Assembly (NCBI GenBank): GCA_964570765.1
Contig: CAZMZF010000015.1
Coordinates: 5,469 to 69,468 of the forward strand
DNA length: 64,000 nucleotides
DNA from: CAZMZF01 sp964570765
GTDB taxonomy: Bacteria; Zixibacteria; MSB-5A5; RBG-16-43-9
Direction of reading: 5' to 3'
Shown here: piece by piece, positions 51,425 to 60,310 of the stretch
Layout: every line of letters begins with the position of its first letter
How positions within the stretch are numbered: position 1 is the stretch's first letter
Made by a program: the position numbers and the translations under genes
Notes under the pieces: generated by a model
What the model was told of the DNA's origin: nothing
Databases searched by the model: none
The model's input: only the letters and a program-made list of their open reading frames with translations

Positions 51425-51959
51425 ATGTTATAATTCCTCTAAGCAATACCAATAGAAACAAAGCTAAAAGACCAAAATATATTGCTCTGATACTTTGTTG
51501 CATATTCATCATCTTTTCATTTAGGCTAGTTGCAAGAATATAAGCTTGTCTCATAGCATCCGACTGAATTTCGTCATAGGATGAATTTATCTCTTTATCT
51601 AAATATTCATTGATAGACATTTTTGAGACATCGCCAAAGAATATTAGGGATTTTGAATTACCATTAATGGAACCAGTCAATAAGAAAGGATTAACCACTT
51701 TCATCATAAGAGCTATTGAAATAATGCTTGCAACAGCTATGATAATTAAAAGAACATTCGCAATACTATAAGACCATCCTTTAGATAGATATAAGCAGAG
51801 GATAGAATCATACTTCAATAATATAGTGCCGATAACGATACCATTCCATGCTATGACAATTGAAGCTTTTGCATTTGTTGAGCTTATGTAAAAGTCATAG
51901 CGTAATATCTTTTTAAATAGAAATTCCACTTTATCTTTTGCATTCATATTCTCTTGCAT
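51417..51959 (-). CDS. Pycsar-type transmembrane effector
   Basis: 180 residues from ATG 51959 (MQENMNAKDKVEF); the frame is open to 52085, with ATG at 51947 another option and no strong SD for any. Helices at about 25-48 (SIVIAWNGIVIGTILLKY), 59-80 and at the C terminus (AIYFGLLALFLLVLLRGII), with SLIFFGDVSKMSINEYLDKE and QAYILATSLNEKMMNMQQSI between. This is the DUF5706 / PycTM pattern: a cyclic-nucleotide-gated membrane disrupting effector. It overlaps the cyclase by 8 bp. Confidence 0.82.
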   Translation of the reverse strand: MQENMNAKDKVEFLFKKILRYDFYISSTNAKASIVIAWNGIVIGTILLKYDSILCLYLSKGWSYSIANVLLIIIAVASIISIALMMKVVNPFLLTGSINGNSKSLIFFGDVSKMSINEYLDKEINSSYDEIQSDAMRQAYILATSLNEKMMNMQQSIRAIYFGLLALFLLVLLRGIITYV

Positions 51960-52085
51960 ACTATCAGTATTCACTGAACGTTTCCCTGAATTATGAATAA
52001 AGTAATAAGACTCGCTTCCCCATGAACATAGGTATCTCAGAAACTGAATTTTTAGCATTATAAGGAGTTTAAAGTAAAAAAGCAA

Positions 52086-52558
52086 GCCTTTTTTAGATAA
52101 TAAGAATCTGTGACTGTATAGCTGATGTTATTTATTTTTTTAATTAATCCTACAAAAGGGTGTTAGAGAAATATTGAGTGGCACTGGTGGTACTACCTTA
52201 TTGAAATGTAGTTTCAAAACCTTCGGAGGGGTAGTTTTTCTCTCCCAAAATATATATTAACTCACCCCTCGTGTATTCTCTTTTGGTTTAATAAATTACA
52301 AAAAATAACCCCCGGTAAGCTAACCTGAAAATATTCTGACGCCCTTTGGGTAGTCAGAGAAGAAATAGTGTAAACATGGTCGGGGTGAACTTAACTTGAG
52401 ACCATGAAACAGGTTCTAACATCGTCCCATAAGGCACCCAATAACAGAACTCAACTAATTTGGCGTGTATATCACAATTCTCTGATATCAAAAAAGTTCT
52501 AAACTCGTCCATTTTGTGGACCCCCAGCTTCTTTACCTCATTACTAACTGGTCACAGA
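52086..52558. other. Gene-free island region with repeat units
   Basis: Contains one copy of the AACTCACCCCTCGTGTATTC repeat (52233-52315), a CCTGAAAATATTCTGACG unit at 52322, and GGTTCTAACATCGTCC and AGTTCTAAACTCGTCC motifs near 52425 and 52490. No gene recognised. Confidence 0.55.
52233..52315. repeat. Island direct repeat, copy 1
   Basis: About 80 bp including AACTCACCCCTCGTGTATTC, TTTTGGTTTAATAAATTACA and AACCCCC; repeated at 53619-53687. Confidence 0.7.
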
Positions 52559-52720
52559 TCACGCAAACTTTTCCTTTAGGTTTACGAGTTCATTGTTAAT
52601 CATTATTTCATTTACGTGGTATCTTTTGTACAACTCCTCCATGGCTCTCATATTGCCATTTCTTGCTTGCTCACGCAAGACTCTCATCCTTTCTTGATAC
52701 TTCGTTGGTTTTCCGGGCAT
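52559..52720 (-). CDS. Small basic protein with strong ribosome site
   Basis: 53 residues beginning MPGKPTKYQERMRVLREQAR and ending NNELVNLKEKFA. AAGGAGG lies 5 nt before ATG 52720, a strong site that argues it is translated. Helical, charged, no family recognised. Isolated within the degraded island; could be a remnant of a mobile-element protein. Confidence 0.55.
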   Translation of the reverse strand: MPGKPTKYQERMRVLREQARNGNMRAMEELYKRYHVNEIMINNELVNLKEKFA

Positions 52721-53880
52721 GGCTTCCTCCTTATCTTATAGCTTTTTTTGAGCATTCCCTCCACCATAATATTTTCAAAGGGAAAGATATCAGAAGACTC
52801 CAAAAAAAAGTTCTGTTAACTGAAAGCGAGCCTCTGTGAACCCCCCCTACCATCCTATAGAACCCCCAAAAAAGGCAGGAATTAATGAGCAGATTTGCGT
52901 ATCTGAGATCTCCCCCAAACATAAATCCTTTTCCCTCTAAAATCGCTCTTTAAACGCTCGCTTACAGAACGCTAATCTATGATATTAGTCGATTAACATA
53001 TCTAATTTAGCCAATCCCCTCTGATAAGTCAACTAAAAAATCGAAACTGGTCAAGTTTTTCCTTGCTCCAAATGGTGTATTCCGACAAGGGGCTTGGGGT
53101 TGGGCGGTCTCACACTATCCTATTAAACTAATGTTTCCATTATATTGTGACTGGGCTTTTTGGTCTTCGCCATGACCTCTGCAGGGGTAGGTGTCCCCCT
53201 TCTTTCCAAACTCGGGAAAAACTTCTACGTGTCCCTGTTATCTTGAGTGACTTTGTGGCAGATGGTGACTACCCTATCTCTTAAGGGATTACTTTACCCT
53301 AATGCTGAAGGCGTTCGTGGTTCCCCTTGACCTCTCACACTGATGGGTGTCCCTGTTCTTGTTTGGATGGGTGGGGAACTGTATAATCCGTTGATTCTAC
53401 GAAGCTTACACAGAGGCTAATAGGGGCGAAGCATCAGGCATGGGCTCTTCCCAACTTGGAAGAAAAGTTCGAAAATCGTCCATTTGGGGACATAGCCACC
53501 TGAAAATATTTTGACACTGCGTGCAGAGAGAAAATCTACTCTATAAGAATCCCTATATTTCTCCCTTATGAAATAGGGAGTGACACCAGTGAGTACCTTC
53601 GAGGGGTAATTTGCCCCTCCCCAAATATATATCAACTCACCCCTCGTGTATTCTCTTTTGGTTTAATAAATTACAAAAAATGACCCCCCGTCTGTTCCAG
53701 CTAATGATATTTTTAGACAGTAATAGGCAAAGGTAGGAGTATATTCCCGTGCCTCTTTTATGCCTCATTTTAGGTTGGATTATCTTGGATTATGGTGGGT
53801 TATTATGGATGGTGTAAGAGTAAGAAAGTTTTTGTGTGCCTTTGTAATAACTGATATTTCAAGGGGTTAGGGAAACAAGC
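52721..53880. other. Gene-free degraded island sequence
   Basis: About 1.1 kb in which I see no supportable gene. It holds the second island repeat (53619-53687), a CCTGAAAATATTTTGACA unit near 53502, and AGTTCGAAAATCGTCC near 53467. Short frames at 52731-52922 and 53417-53635 have no ribosome site or recognisable content. Confidence 0.5.
53619..53687. repeat. Island direct repeat, copy 2
   Basis: Matches 52233-52315 almost exactly through the shared AACTCACCCCTCGTGTATTC and TTTTGGTTTAATAAATTACA stretch. Flanking sequence differs after the CCCCC run. Confidence 0.7.
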
Positions 53881-53884
53881 TTAA

Positions 53885-53950
53885 TGGGCTCATAACCTTC
53901 GCCAAGGCAAATAAACTACGGTCGTCCCGTATTATGCGGGACCCCCGCTT
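53885..53950 (+). pseudogene. Decayed fragment of the duplicated initiator tRNA
   Basis: GGGCTCATAACCTTCGCCAAGGC repeats the central part of the palindrome-bearing copy (49645-49731), including its second palindrome, then a new hairpin GTCCCG..CGGGAC and CCCCCGCT. It thus derives from the altered copy, not the intact gene. Confidence 0.65.
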
Positions 53951-54045
53951 TTTTATAGACCCTCTCTTTTACAGAGATTTTTATAAAATTCTCTTTACCT
54001 TAGACCAGAACTTTATATCTTTTACAGTCAAAGGCATAGAACAAA

Positions 54046-54969
54046 ATGGAACATAAGGATCGGATAGCAGAAAAAAGGTGTTTGAAATTCGGGCCTTTTG
54101 AAGGTTTGATAGAGGATGTGCTCTGCCGATTGTGTGGAGAAAGCTCCAATTCAAAATTGGTTTATAGAAATAAAGAAGGGGTGGGATTTTACCATTGTGA
54201 AAACTGCGGTTTGATGTATGCCTCGCCCAGATTTACCGAAGAATCGATGCTGAAGATCTCTGAGAATGAGGCATTTACCGATCTTTCCATGTTTGATAGA
54301 TGGTCTTATGCTGAATGGGAAAAAAGCAGAAGCCGCTCCTATATTGTCCAATCTCAAAAAGCATTACTCCTGAAAAAGTATTTACCTGCAGGAAGCAGGA
54401 CTTTGGATGTGGGCTGCGGCACAGGCCTTTTTGTGTTAGAGAGTATAAAAAACAACTTCTTCAGTGAGGGGATAGAGCCGAGTTCAAGACTGTCAGATAT
54501 CGGTAGTAAGATACTGCAGGTCCCGATAACCACACTCCAGATCGAAGAGTTTAATCCTCCCTATAGGTTCAAAGGGATAGTGATCTGGGATGTGTTGGAG
54601 CATCTCTATGACCCTGTCCGGGTGGTAAAAAGATGTGCTGAGTTATTAGAACCCGGGGGTTTTCTTTTTGCCCAGGTGCCTAATTATAGAGGATTTTCCA
54701 ATTCACTTAAAACTTTCCTTTGCCGGATCGGGCTTAAAAAATCCGGGCTAAAGCATTTTGGTTTTCCCTGGCATGTGTATTCCTTTGATAAGAAAAGCCT
54801 TACTAACTTGATGAATATTTCAGGGCTTAAGACAATCCATTTTGAGTCATGGTCACATCTTAAGAAAGTCGATCGCCGGGATTACCTTTCTCAGATAATA
54901 ATCAAGGTCACCAAGACCCTCTGTCTTTCTGACTATCTGGTCTGCATAGCCCAGAAGTCTTCAAAATAG
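54046..54969 (+). CDS. SAM-dependent methyltransferase with N-terminal zinc ribbon
   Basis: 307 residues. N-terminal CRLCGESSNS and HCENCGLMYASPRF make a zinc ribbon; the methyltransferase core has LDVGCGTGLFVLES (motif I), VIWDVLEHLYDPVRVVKRCAELLEPGGFL. Such proteins are frequent in polysaccharide gene clusters and modify sugars, so a surface-glycan role is likely. It is the last gene of the island; the right attachment-type repeat begins 27 bp after its stop. Base use is not obviously different from the host. Confidence 0.85.
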   Translation: MEHKDRIAEKRCLKFGPFEGLIEDVLCRLCGESSNSKLVYRNKEGVGFYHCENCGLMYASPRFTEESMLKISENEAFTDLSMFDRWSYAEWEKSRSRSYIVQSQKALLLKKYLPAGSRTLDVGCGTGLFVLESIKNNFFSEGIEPSSRLSDIGSKILQVPITTLQIEEFNPPYRFKGIVIWDVLEHLYDPVRVVKRCAELLEPGGFLFAQVPNYRGFSNSLKTFLCRIGLKKSGLKHFGFPWHVYSFDKKSLTNLMNISGLKTIHFESWSHLKKVDRRDYLSQIIIKVTKTLCLSDYLVCIAQKSSK

Positions 54970-54995
54970 ATTGTGTTGCTTAAGGTATTGAGATC

Positions 54996-55067
54996 AAGGT
55001 CGTTGGTTCAAATCCAACCCCCGCTATTTTTTATTTATAGTGTAGGGACAGAACATTGTTCTGTCCC
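54996..55067. repeat. Right attachment-type repeat (tRNA 3' end copy)
   Basis: Copy of the 3' part of the initiator tRNA and its flank (see 49480-49551), first 43 bp identical, three mismatches overall. With the left copy it bounds a 5.5-kb island. No integrase gene lies between. Confidence 0.8.
55043..55067. repeat. GGGACAG..CTGTCCC palindromic repeat (copy 4)
   Basis: TAGGGACAGAAC A TTGTTCTGTCCC; within the right attachment repeat. Confidence 0.75.
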
Positions 55068-55232
55068 TTTACTTTTAGTAAGGATTAACCCGTGTTGAGG
55101 GTAACCTGGACCTATCAAGTTTCAATTTCTTTAAGAACTTATTTAATTGACAACTCCTCAAAAACCCTTATATTTATTATGGTTAAAGCAGGGTAAGTGC
55201 AAGTAGATAAATAGAGAAAAACAAGAAAAAAA

Positions 55233-55583
55233 GTGCTTCTTTCAATACTGTTCATAATGGCGGCTTTGATTTTCTACAGCTCAGCTATCTGGTCTGAAAG
55301 ATTTATAAAAAAGCTAAAGCTCTGGATAGTGTTGGTATTTCTTACCGGATTTTTATGCGATTTAACCGGCACTTCCATAATGTCGATTAAAGCCACTAAA
55401 ACCAATCTGAATATCCACACTATTTGTGGTTTTTCTGCCTTGATCATTATGTTCCTGCATCTTATCTGGGCAATACTGGCACTGATAAAGCGTGGTAAAG
55501 CCCAGGAGCTTTTCAGCCGGTTTTCAGTCTATGCCTGGGCTATCTGGCTTTTAGCATTTATTACCGGTATCCCGAAAAAATAA
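55233..55583 (+). CDS. HsmA-like membrane protein (TIGR03987 type)
   Basis: 116 residues, four helices, with LIFYSSAIWSERFIKKLKLWIVLVFLTGFLCDLTGTSIM and HTICGFSALIIMFLHLIWAIL typical of this family. Start is GTG with no strong SD. Function uncertain (possibly heat or oxidative stress-linked). Begins just outside the island boundary. Confidence 0.75.
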   Translation: MLLSILFIMAALIFYSSAIWSERFIKKLKLWIVLVFLTGFLCDLTGTSIMSIKATKTNLNIHTICGFSALIIMFLHLIWAILALIKRGKAQELFSRFSVYAWAIWLLAFITGIPKK

Positions 55584-55590
55584 AAGACCG

Positions 55591-55617
55591 TAGGGACAGA
55601 ACAGTGTTCTGTCCCTA
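55591..55617. repeat. GGGACAG..CTGTCCC palindromic repeat (copy 5)
   Basis: TAGGGACAGAACAGTGTTCTGTCCCTA, perfect 12-bp arms round CAG-type centre, 8 bp after the HsmA-like gene. Confidence 0.85.
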
Positions 55618-55747
55618 CAATCTTGAATAGACCCGAGTTATTTATTGCCCTCTCCCTACCCGCAAAACGGGTCTGTAGGACGGGAGAGGGTCAGGGTAAG
55701 GTCAATCTTCTCCCTTTCAGGAAAGGGTTAAGGCATCCAAACCATCC

Positions 55748-55776
55748 TTGACAGTTAGTCAACCATCCCTTATTTT
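55748..55776 (+). promoter_or_regulatory. Probable promoter for the SGNH-TPR gene
   Basis: TTGACA (55748-55753), 17 bp, TATTTT (55771-55776), about 50 bp before the start codon. Confidence 0.55.
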
Positions 55777-55825
55777 CCGTATGATTTTTAGTTCTCTGGA
55801 TAAATTTATTATTAAATAAAAATCT

Positions 55826-57310
55826 ATGTCAAAATTACTAAAATATCTTTTCTTCTCAATAATCCTGATAATCTTATTTTTTCTATTTACTGAGATAGTT
55901 TTAAGAGTTCTGGATTCAGGTTTTCATCTTATAGCTAAAAGCACAGACCAGGAGAAATTAATCAAGGAGAATAAGCTCTGGCAGCAGGAGCTTTTCTCCC
56001 GTTTCTTAGGGGTTCAGGAGAGAGACCCTCTTCTCCTCTGGAAATTCAAGCCCAATGTTCACAAAGGTATCTTTCAGACCAATTCGGATGGACTTTTAGG
56101 TCCGGAGATTTCAATTCCAAAGCCAGCTAACACTTATAGAATACTCTTATTAGGCGATTCTGCTCCAGTTGGATTGGGATTACATAATAGAGAAGAGGCT
56201 TTTGGGGAGCAATTAATTGAAATCTTAAACCAAAAAAATCCAGATAAGAAATTTGAACTGGTAAATGCGGCTGTTTCCGGGTATACCTCCTTGCAGGGGT
56301 TAACCTATCTTAAGAATTATGGATTAAAATACTCTCCTGATTTAATAATTGTCTATTTCGGAAATAATGATGCCTCTCAAAATGGCTATATCTCGGATAA
56401 AGAATTAATGAACAGGAATTCTCAATTGGTTGGCTTTCTGGGGACTTTAAACCATCTTGCCACCTATAGATTTTTGAAAGAGCTTATTCTTCCAATTAAG
56501 GCTTCTCTTGAGAAAAAACAAAAAGAAAAAAAAGAGGTTGTAGTCAGGGTTTCACCTGAAGATTATTATCAGAATATCGAGGAGATAATAAAATTTGCTA
56601 AAGACAATAATATAAAAATAGTTTTGATAAATATTCCAGTTCCCTTAGAATGGCCTTCTGGTTTACAGTTTAAAGTCTTTACCAGCTTAAAAGATGAAAA
56701 AGGTGAGCTGGTGATGGCAGATGAGACCCAGAAACTTTTAAAAAGGAAGGTCTCTTACTGCATTGACTGGGCACATTTTGCCAAGGTCTATGATAAGATA
56801 GATTGGTATTCAATTACTGTTTTTAAATCAGCTTATGAGGATCAGGGGAACATAGATTCCAGCAAAGCTTTTTATGAAAAGGGTTTGGTTTTTCAGCCAG
56901 AAAATTTTGTGTATCTGAATAACCTGGGTGTTTTATACTGGAGAGAAGGGAATTATACTGTAGCAGAAAATCTTTTCACAAAGGCAGTTGCCCAGGATTC
57001 CCTGTATGCAATCTTGTATTATAACTTAGGCATTGCCCTGAAAAATTCAGGGAAACTGGAGGAAGCGCAAAAGGAGTTAGAAAAGGCAAAGGAGCTGGAT
57101 TTCCAGTCTTTGAGGATAAAAAATACCTTTAGGGAAAAACTCAAAGAGCTTTCTTTAAAATATGATGTTCCCTTAGTGGATGCAATCTCTGCTTTCAATA
57201 AAATAGGAAATGAAACCCTGTTCATCGACCATTGCCATCCCACCAAAGAAGGGCACAGGATTATAGCAGAGGAGGTTTATAGAACTATGTTTTATGGAGT
57301 GCATCCGTAG
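55826..57310 (+). CDS. Membrane-anchored SGNH hydrolase with inserted TPR repeats
   Basis: 494 residues. One N-terminal helix (FFSIILIILFFLFTEIVL) then an SGNH/GDSL-type fold: block I GDSAPVGLG (S112), YFGNNDASQNG and the catalytic block V HxxH region FIDHCHPTKEGHRIIAEEV at the end. Between them are TPR helices (YENQ..; SSKAFYEKGLVFQPENFVYLNNLGVLYWREGNYTVA and ILYYNLGIALKNSGKLEEAQKELEKAKELD). The usual SGNH domain is split by this helical insert. It probably acts outside on acyl or glycan substrates, alongside the carbamoyltransferase cluster. Confidence 0.87.
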   Translation: MSKLLKYLFFSIILIILFFLFTEIVLRVLDSGFHLIAKSTDQEKLIKENKLWQQELFSRFLGVQERDPLLLWKFKPNVHKGIFQTNSDGLLGPEISIPKPANTYRILLLGDSAPVGLGLHNREEAFGEQLIEILNQKNPDKKFELVNAAVSGYTSLQGLTYLKNYGLKYSPDLIIVYFGNNDASQNGYISDKELMNRNSQLVGFLGTLNHLATYRFLKELILPIKASLEKKQKEKKEVVVRVSPEDYYQNIEEIIKFAKDNNIKIVLINIPVPLEWPSGLQFKVFTSLKDEKGELVMADETQKLLKRKVSYCIDWAHFAKVYDKIDWYSITVFKSAYEDQGNIDSSKAFYEKGLVFQPENFVYLNNLGVLYWREGNYTVAENLFTKAVAQDSLYAILYYNLGIALKNSGKLEEAQKELEKAKELDFQSLRIKNTFREKLKELSLKYDVPLVDAISAFNKIGNETLFIDHCHPTKEGHRIIAEEVYRTMFYGVHP

Positions 57311-57431
57311 GATGCACTCCATACCTGTAGCGGAGGTCTTTAGACCTCCATTTTCTTTTTTATAGGGGTTCAAAATTTTGAACCCCTACTCTATTTATTC
57401 TCAAATCAACCTATCTTCTATTAAGGAAGCC

Positions 57432-57459
57432 TTGACAATTATACTTTTGGCTTTAATAT
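57432..57459 (+). promoter_or_regulatory. Probable promoter of the carbamoyltransferase cluster
   Basis: TTGACA (57432-57437), 16 bp, TAATAT (57454-57459), 20 bp before ATG 57479. Confidence 0.55.
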
Positions 57460-57478
57460 TACCTTTCGAGGTAATTCT

Positions 57479-57739
57479 ATGAGTAGTTTTCTGAATAAAC
57501 TCTGGTCCGGGATTAAAGCCTTTTCCAAGAAAGTTGCTTATGTTCAATCCATAATAATCCTGACGCTTTTTTATTTTTTAATCCTTGGGTCTTTCTCCAT
57601 TGTCCTCCGTCTTTTAAGAAAAGACCTTTTGAATAAAAAATGGAAAGATAAGAAAATTTCTTTTCTCAAGATACATACGTACTGGATAAAAAAAGAGAAG
57701 ATAGAAATTAACCTTGAAAACGCTCGCAGGCAATTTTAA
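57479..57739 (+). CDS. Small membrane protein of the carbamoyltransferase cluster
   Basis: 86 residues, one strong helix (SIIILTLFYFLILGSFSIVLRLL), basic on both sides. It is followed directly (no gap) by the carbamoyltransferase. Similar one-helix proteins accompany such genes in polysaccharide or SxtJ-type clusters, by my memory. Function unknown. Confidence 0.75.
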   Translation: MSSFLNKLWSGIKAFSKKVAYVQSIIILTLFYFLILGSFSIVLRLLRKDLLNKKWKDKKISFLKIHTYWIKKEKIEINLENARRQF

Positions 57740-59473
57740 ATGTATATCTTAGGTATCTCAGCTTTTTATCACGATTCAGCCGCCGCCTTGCTTAAAGATG
57801 GGAAAATTGTAGCAGCAACTCAGGATGAAAGGTTTAGCCGAATCAAACATGATTCTAATTTTCCCCTACGGGCAATAAACTATTGCCTTTCCACTGAAAA
57901 CATATCTGCCAGGGAGCTTGATTATATAGGATTCTATGAGAAACCTTTCATCAAATTTGAGAGGATTTTATACTCGCATTTAGCCACATTTCCGAAATCT
58001 TTCATCTCCTTTTTAATGGCAACCCCTATGTGGCTAAAAGAGAAACTCTGGATACCTGCTTTAATCCGGAAAGAGCTGAACTATGAGGGTGAAGTGTTAA
58101 TGATCGAGCATCACCTCTCTCATGCTGGGTCAAGTTTTTTAGTATCTCCTTTTAAAGAGGCAGGTATACTTACCATAGATGGAGTGGGTGAGTGGTCAAC
58201 TGGTGCCTGGGGGATAGGTAAAGATAATCAAATCGAGCTTTTATATGAGATGAGGTTCCCGCATTCCTTGGGGCTTTTATACAGTGCTTTCACCTATTAT
58301 TTAGGTTTTAAGGTGAACAGTGCAGAATATAAAGTGATGGGATTGGCTCCTTATGGTAAGCCAGTTTATTATGACCTTATAATGAAAGAGCTGGTTGATT
58401 TAAAAGAGGATGGCAGTTTCAAATTGAATATGAGATACTTCTCCTATGATTATGGTTTGAAGATGACCAGTAGTCGATTCGATAAATTATTTGGCTTCCC
58501 TCCCAGAAAACCTGAGACTGAGATCAAAAAACTGCATAAAGATATCGCTTCGAGTTTGCAGAAAGTTACTGAAGAGATTGTTTTAAAGATGGCGAGTAAT
58601 TTATGTAAAGAAACCGGTTTGAAAAAGTTATGTTTAGCTGGTGGTGTTGCTTTGAACTGCTTGGCTAATTCGAGGATTTTGAAAGAGACGCCTGTTGAGG
58701 AGCTATTTATCCAGCCTGGTTCAAGTGATGCCGGTGGTGCAGTGGGGGTGGCGGCTTATATCTATTATTCTCTTTTAGATAATCCAAGGAATTTTGTGTG
58801 GAAAGATGCTTATTTAGGTCCGGAGTTTTCACAGGAACAAATAAAAGATTTTTTAATTCGGGAAAGGATAACTTATAAGGAATATAGTCGAGAGGAGTTA
58901 TTAAAAGTTACTGTTAAACTACTTTCCGAACAAAATATTTTAGGCTGGTTTCAGGGCAGGATGGAGTTTGGACCTAGAGCCTTAGGTAATCGGAGCATTT
59001 TGGCTGACCCTCGAAGGGCGGAGAACAAGGATAGAATAAATCAAAAGGTAAAATACCGTGAAGGTTTCAGGCCATTTGCGCCCAGCATTATCTGGGAGAA
59101 GGCAAAAGATTTTTTTGAGATAGATAGACCTTCTCCTTTTATGCTTTTGACTTTTCAAGTCAAAAGTAAAGAGATCCCGGCAGTAATTCATACAGATGGT
59201 TCTGCCAGGTTGCAGACTGTAAAAAGAGAAGAGAACCAGCTTTTCTATGATCTGCTCTTAGAGTTTTTTAACCTGACCGGCTGTCCAGCCCTTCTAAATA
59301 CGTCTTTTAATTTAAGAGGAGAGCCGATAGTCTGCACCCCGGAGGAAGCGTATCTTTCCTTTATGCGCTCCGGGATGGACTACCTTATTATGGGTAATTT
59401 CGTAATAGATAAGAAGGAGATGGCTCCTCTTGCAGAGGAGTTCTCCTATGAGAGATTATTTGCTCAGGATTAA
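57740..59473 (+). CDS. Carbamoyltransferase (NodU/CmcH family)
   Basis: 577 residues, full length. N-terminal YrdC-independent ATPase-like half (GISAFYHDSAAALLKDG, DERFSRIKHDS, IEHHLSHAGSSF, TIDGVGEWSTG, LCLAGGVALNCLANSRI, GSSDAGGAVG) and C-terminal half beginning GWFQGRMEFGPRALGNRSILADPR. It transfers a carbamoyl group from carbamoyl phosphate to a hydroxyl of a metabolite or surface glycan. Substrate unknown. It abuts the small membrane gene and is followed by a repeat-flanked GIY-YIG gene. Confidence 0.93.
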   Translation: MYILGISAFYHDSAAALLKDGKIVAATQDERFSRIKHDSNFPLRAINYCLSTENISARELDYIGFYEKPFIKFERILYSHLATFPKSFISFLMATPMWLKEKLWIPALIRKELNYEGEVLMIEHHLSHAGSSFLVSPFKEAGILTIDGVGEWSTGAWGIGKDNQIELLYEMRFPHSLGLLYSAFTYYLGFKVNSAEYKVMGLAPYGKPVYYDLIMKELVDLKEDGSFKLNMRYFSYDYGLKMTSSRFDKLFGFPPRKPETEIKKLHKDIASSLQKVTEEIVLKMASNLCKETGLKKLCLAGGVALNCLANSRILKETPVEELFIQPGSSDAGGAVGVAAYIYYSLLDNPRNFVWKDAYLGPEFSQEQIKDFLIRERITYKEYSREELLKVTVKLLSEQNILGWFQGRMEFGPRALGNRSILADPRRAENKDRINQKVKYREGFRPFAPSIIWEKAKDFFEIDRPSPFMLLTFQVKSKEIPAVIHTDGSARLQTVKREENQLFYDLLLEFFNLTGCPALLNTSFNLRGEPIVCTPEEAYLSFMRSGMDYLIMGNFVIDKKEMAPLAEEFSYERLFAQD

Positions 59474-59482
59474 ATGATTGAG

Positions 59483-59600
59483 TGTTGTCATGCTGAGTGA
59501 AGCGAAGCATCTGATAATAGAAAAAAAGAGATTCTTCGCCCGTAGGGCTCAGAATGACACGCGAAAGTGGGGGTGTCATACTGAGCAAAGCGAAGTATCT
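59483..59600. repeat. Long direct repeat, left of the GIY-YIG gene
   Basis: 118 bp with GTCATGCTGAG..., AGATTCTTCGCCCGTAGGGC and TGTCATACTGAGCAAAGCGA. Nearly identical to 59959-60072. This family of TCATTCTGAG-type repeats is widespread in some uncultured phyla. Confidence 0.8.
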
Positions 59601-59620
59601 GAAAATTTCATTGAAAAAAT

Positions 59621-59926
59621 ATGAAACAGTATTATGTTTATATCTTAACTAATAAGTCAGGAACTATATATACAGGAGTTACTAATAACTTAGAACGCAG
59701 AATGTACGAACATAAGAATAAGTTAATTGAGGGATTTACTAGGAAATATAATCTCACTAAATTAGTCTATTATGAAATGACAGAAGATGTGAGAAGTGCT
59801 ATTACCAGAGAGAAACAGATTAAAGGATGGTTGAGGAGTAAGAAAATTAGCTTGATAGAATCAGTTAATCCAGAATGGAAGGATTTAAGTGAAGAATTTA
59901 TTGAGATTCTTCGGACGCCCTTGTAG
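59621..59926 (+). CDS. GIY-YIG nuclease family protein
   Basis: 101 residues: YYVYILTNKSGTIYTGVTNNLERRMYEHKNK is the GIY-YIG motif set, with ITREKQIKGWLRSKK after it. Small single-domain type often annotated as endonuclease. Its last codons (ILRTPL) fall in repeat sequence, and it lies between direct repeats, so it looks like an insertion within the carbamoyltransferase-DUF5989 set. Start is ATG with a weak site. Whether it moves with the repeats is unknown. Confidence 0.85.
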   Translation: MKQYYVYILTNKSGTIYTGVTNNLERRMYEHKNKLIEGFTRKYNLTKLVYYEMTEDVRSAITREKQIKGWLRSKKISLIESVNPEWKDLSEEFIEILRTPL

Positions 59927-59958
59927 GGGACTCCCTCAGAATGACAGGGGATGGGAGG

Positions 59959-60072
59959 TGTTATTCTGAATGAAGTGAAGAATCTCAAACAGAAAAGAAG
60001 AGATTCTTCGCCAGTAGGGCTCAGAATAACACGCGAAGGTGGGGGTGTCATACTGAGCAAAGCGAAGTATCT
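59959..60072. repeat. Long direct repeat, right of the GIY-YIG gene
   Basis: Partner of 59483-59600, same orientation. A further half-unit (AGATTCTTCGTCCCC ... TCAGAATGACA) continues to about 60122. Confidence 0.8.
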
Positions 60073-60136
60073 AAATATAAAGAAATGCAGATTCTTCGTC
60101 CCCTGCGGGGACTCAGAATGACAAAAAAGGAGATTT

Positions 60137-60304
60137 ATGAGTTTCTTTTCTCGGTTTTCAATTTTTAAGGAGTTCTGGCAGTTCATTCGTTTCCGGAAAA
60201 GATACTGGCTGGGACCGATAATCTTCATTTTGCTCATCCTGTCATTGCTTATAATTTTTGCAGAAAGCTCAGTCATTGCCCCTTTCATCTATTCTCTTTT
60301 CTAA
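60137..60304 (+). CDS. DUF5989 family small membrane protein
   Basis: 55 residues: FKEFWQFIRFRKRYWLGPII then a helix LILSLLIIFAESSVIAP and YSLF end. This matches the DUF5989 family, which accompanies carbamoyltransferases and SGNH hydrolases. AAGGAG lies 5 nt before ATG. Overlaps nothing; the SGNH gene starts 6 bp later. Confidence 0.88.
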   Translation: MSFFSRFSIFKEFWQFIRFRKRYWLGPIIFILLILSLLIIFAESSVIAPFIYSLF

Positions 60305-60310
60305 ACTCTG

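Noticed and set aside
52731..53635. Short minus-strand frames of 63 and 72 codons in the island
   Set aside because: No ribosome site and no recognisable motif; base pattern looks like decayed DNA.
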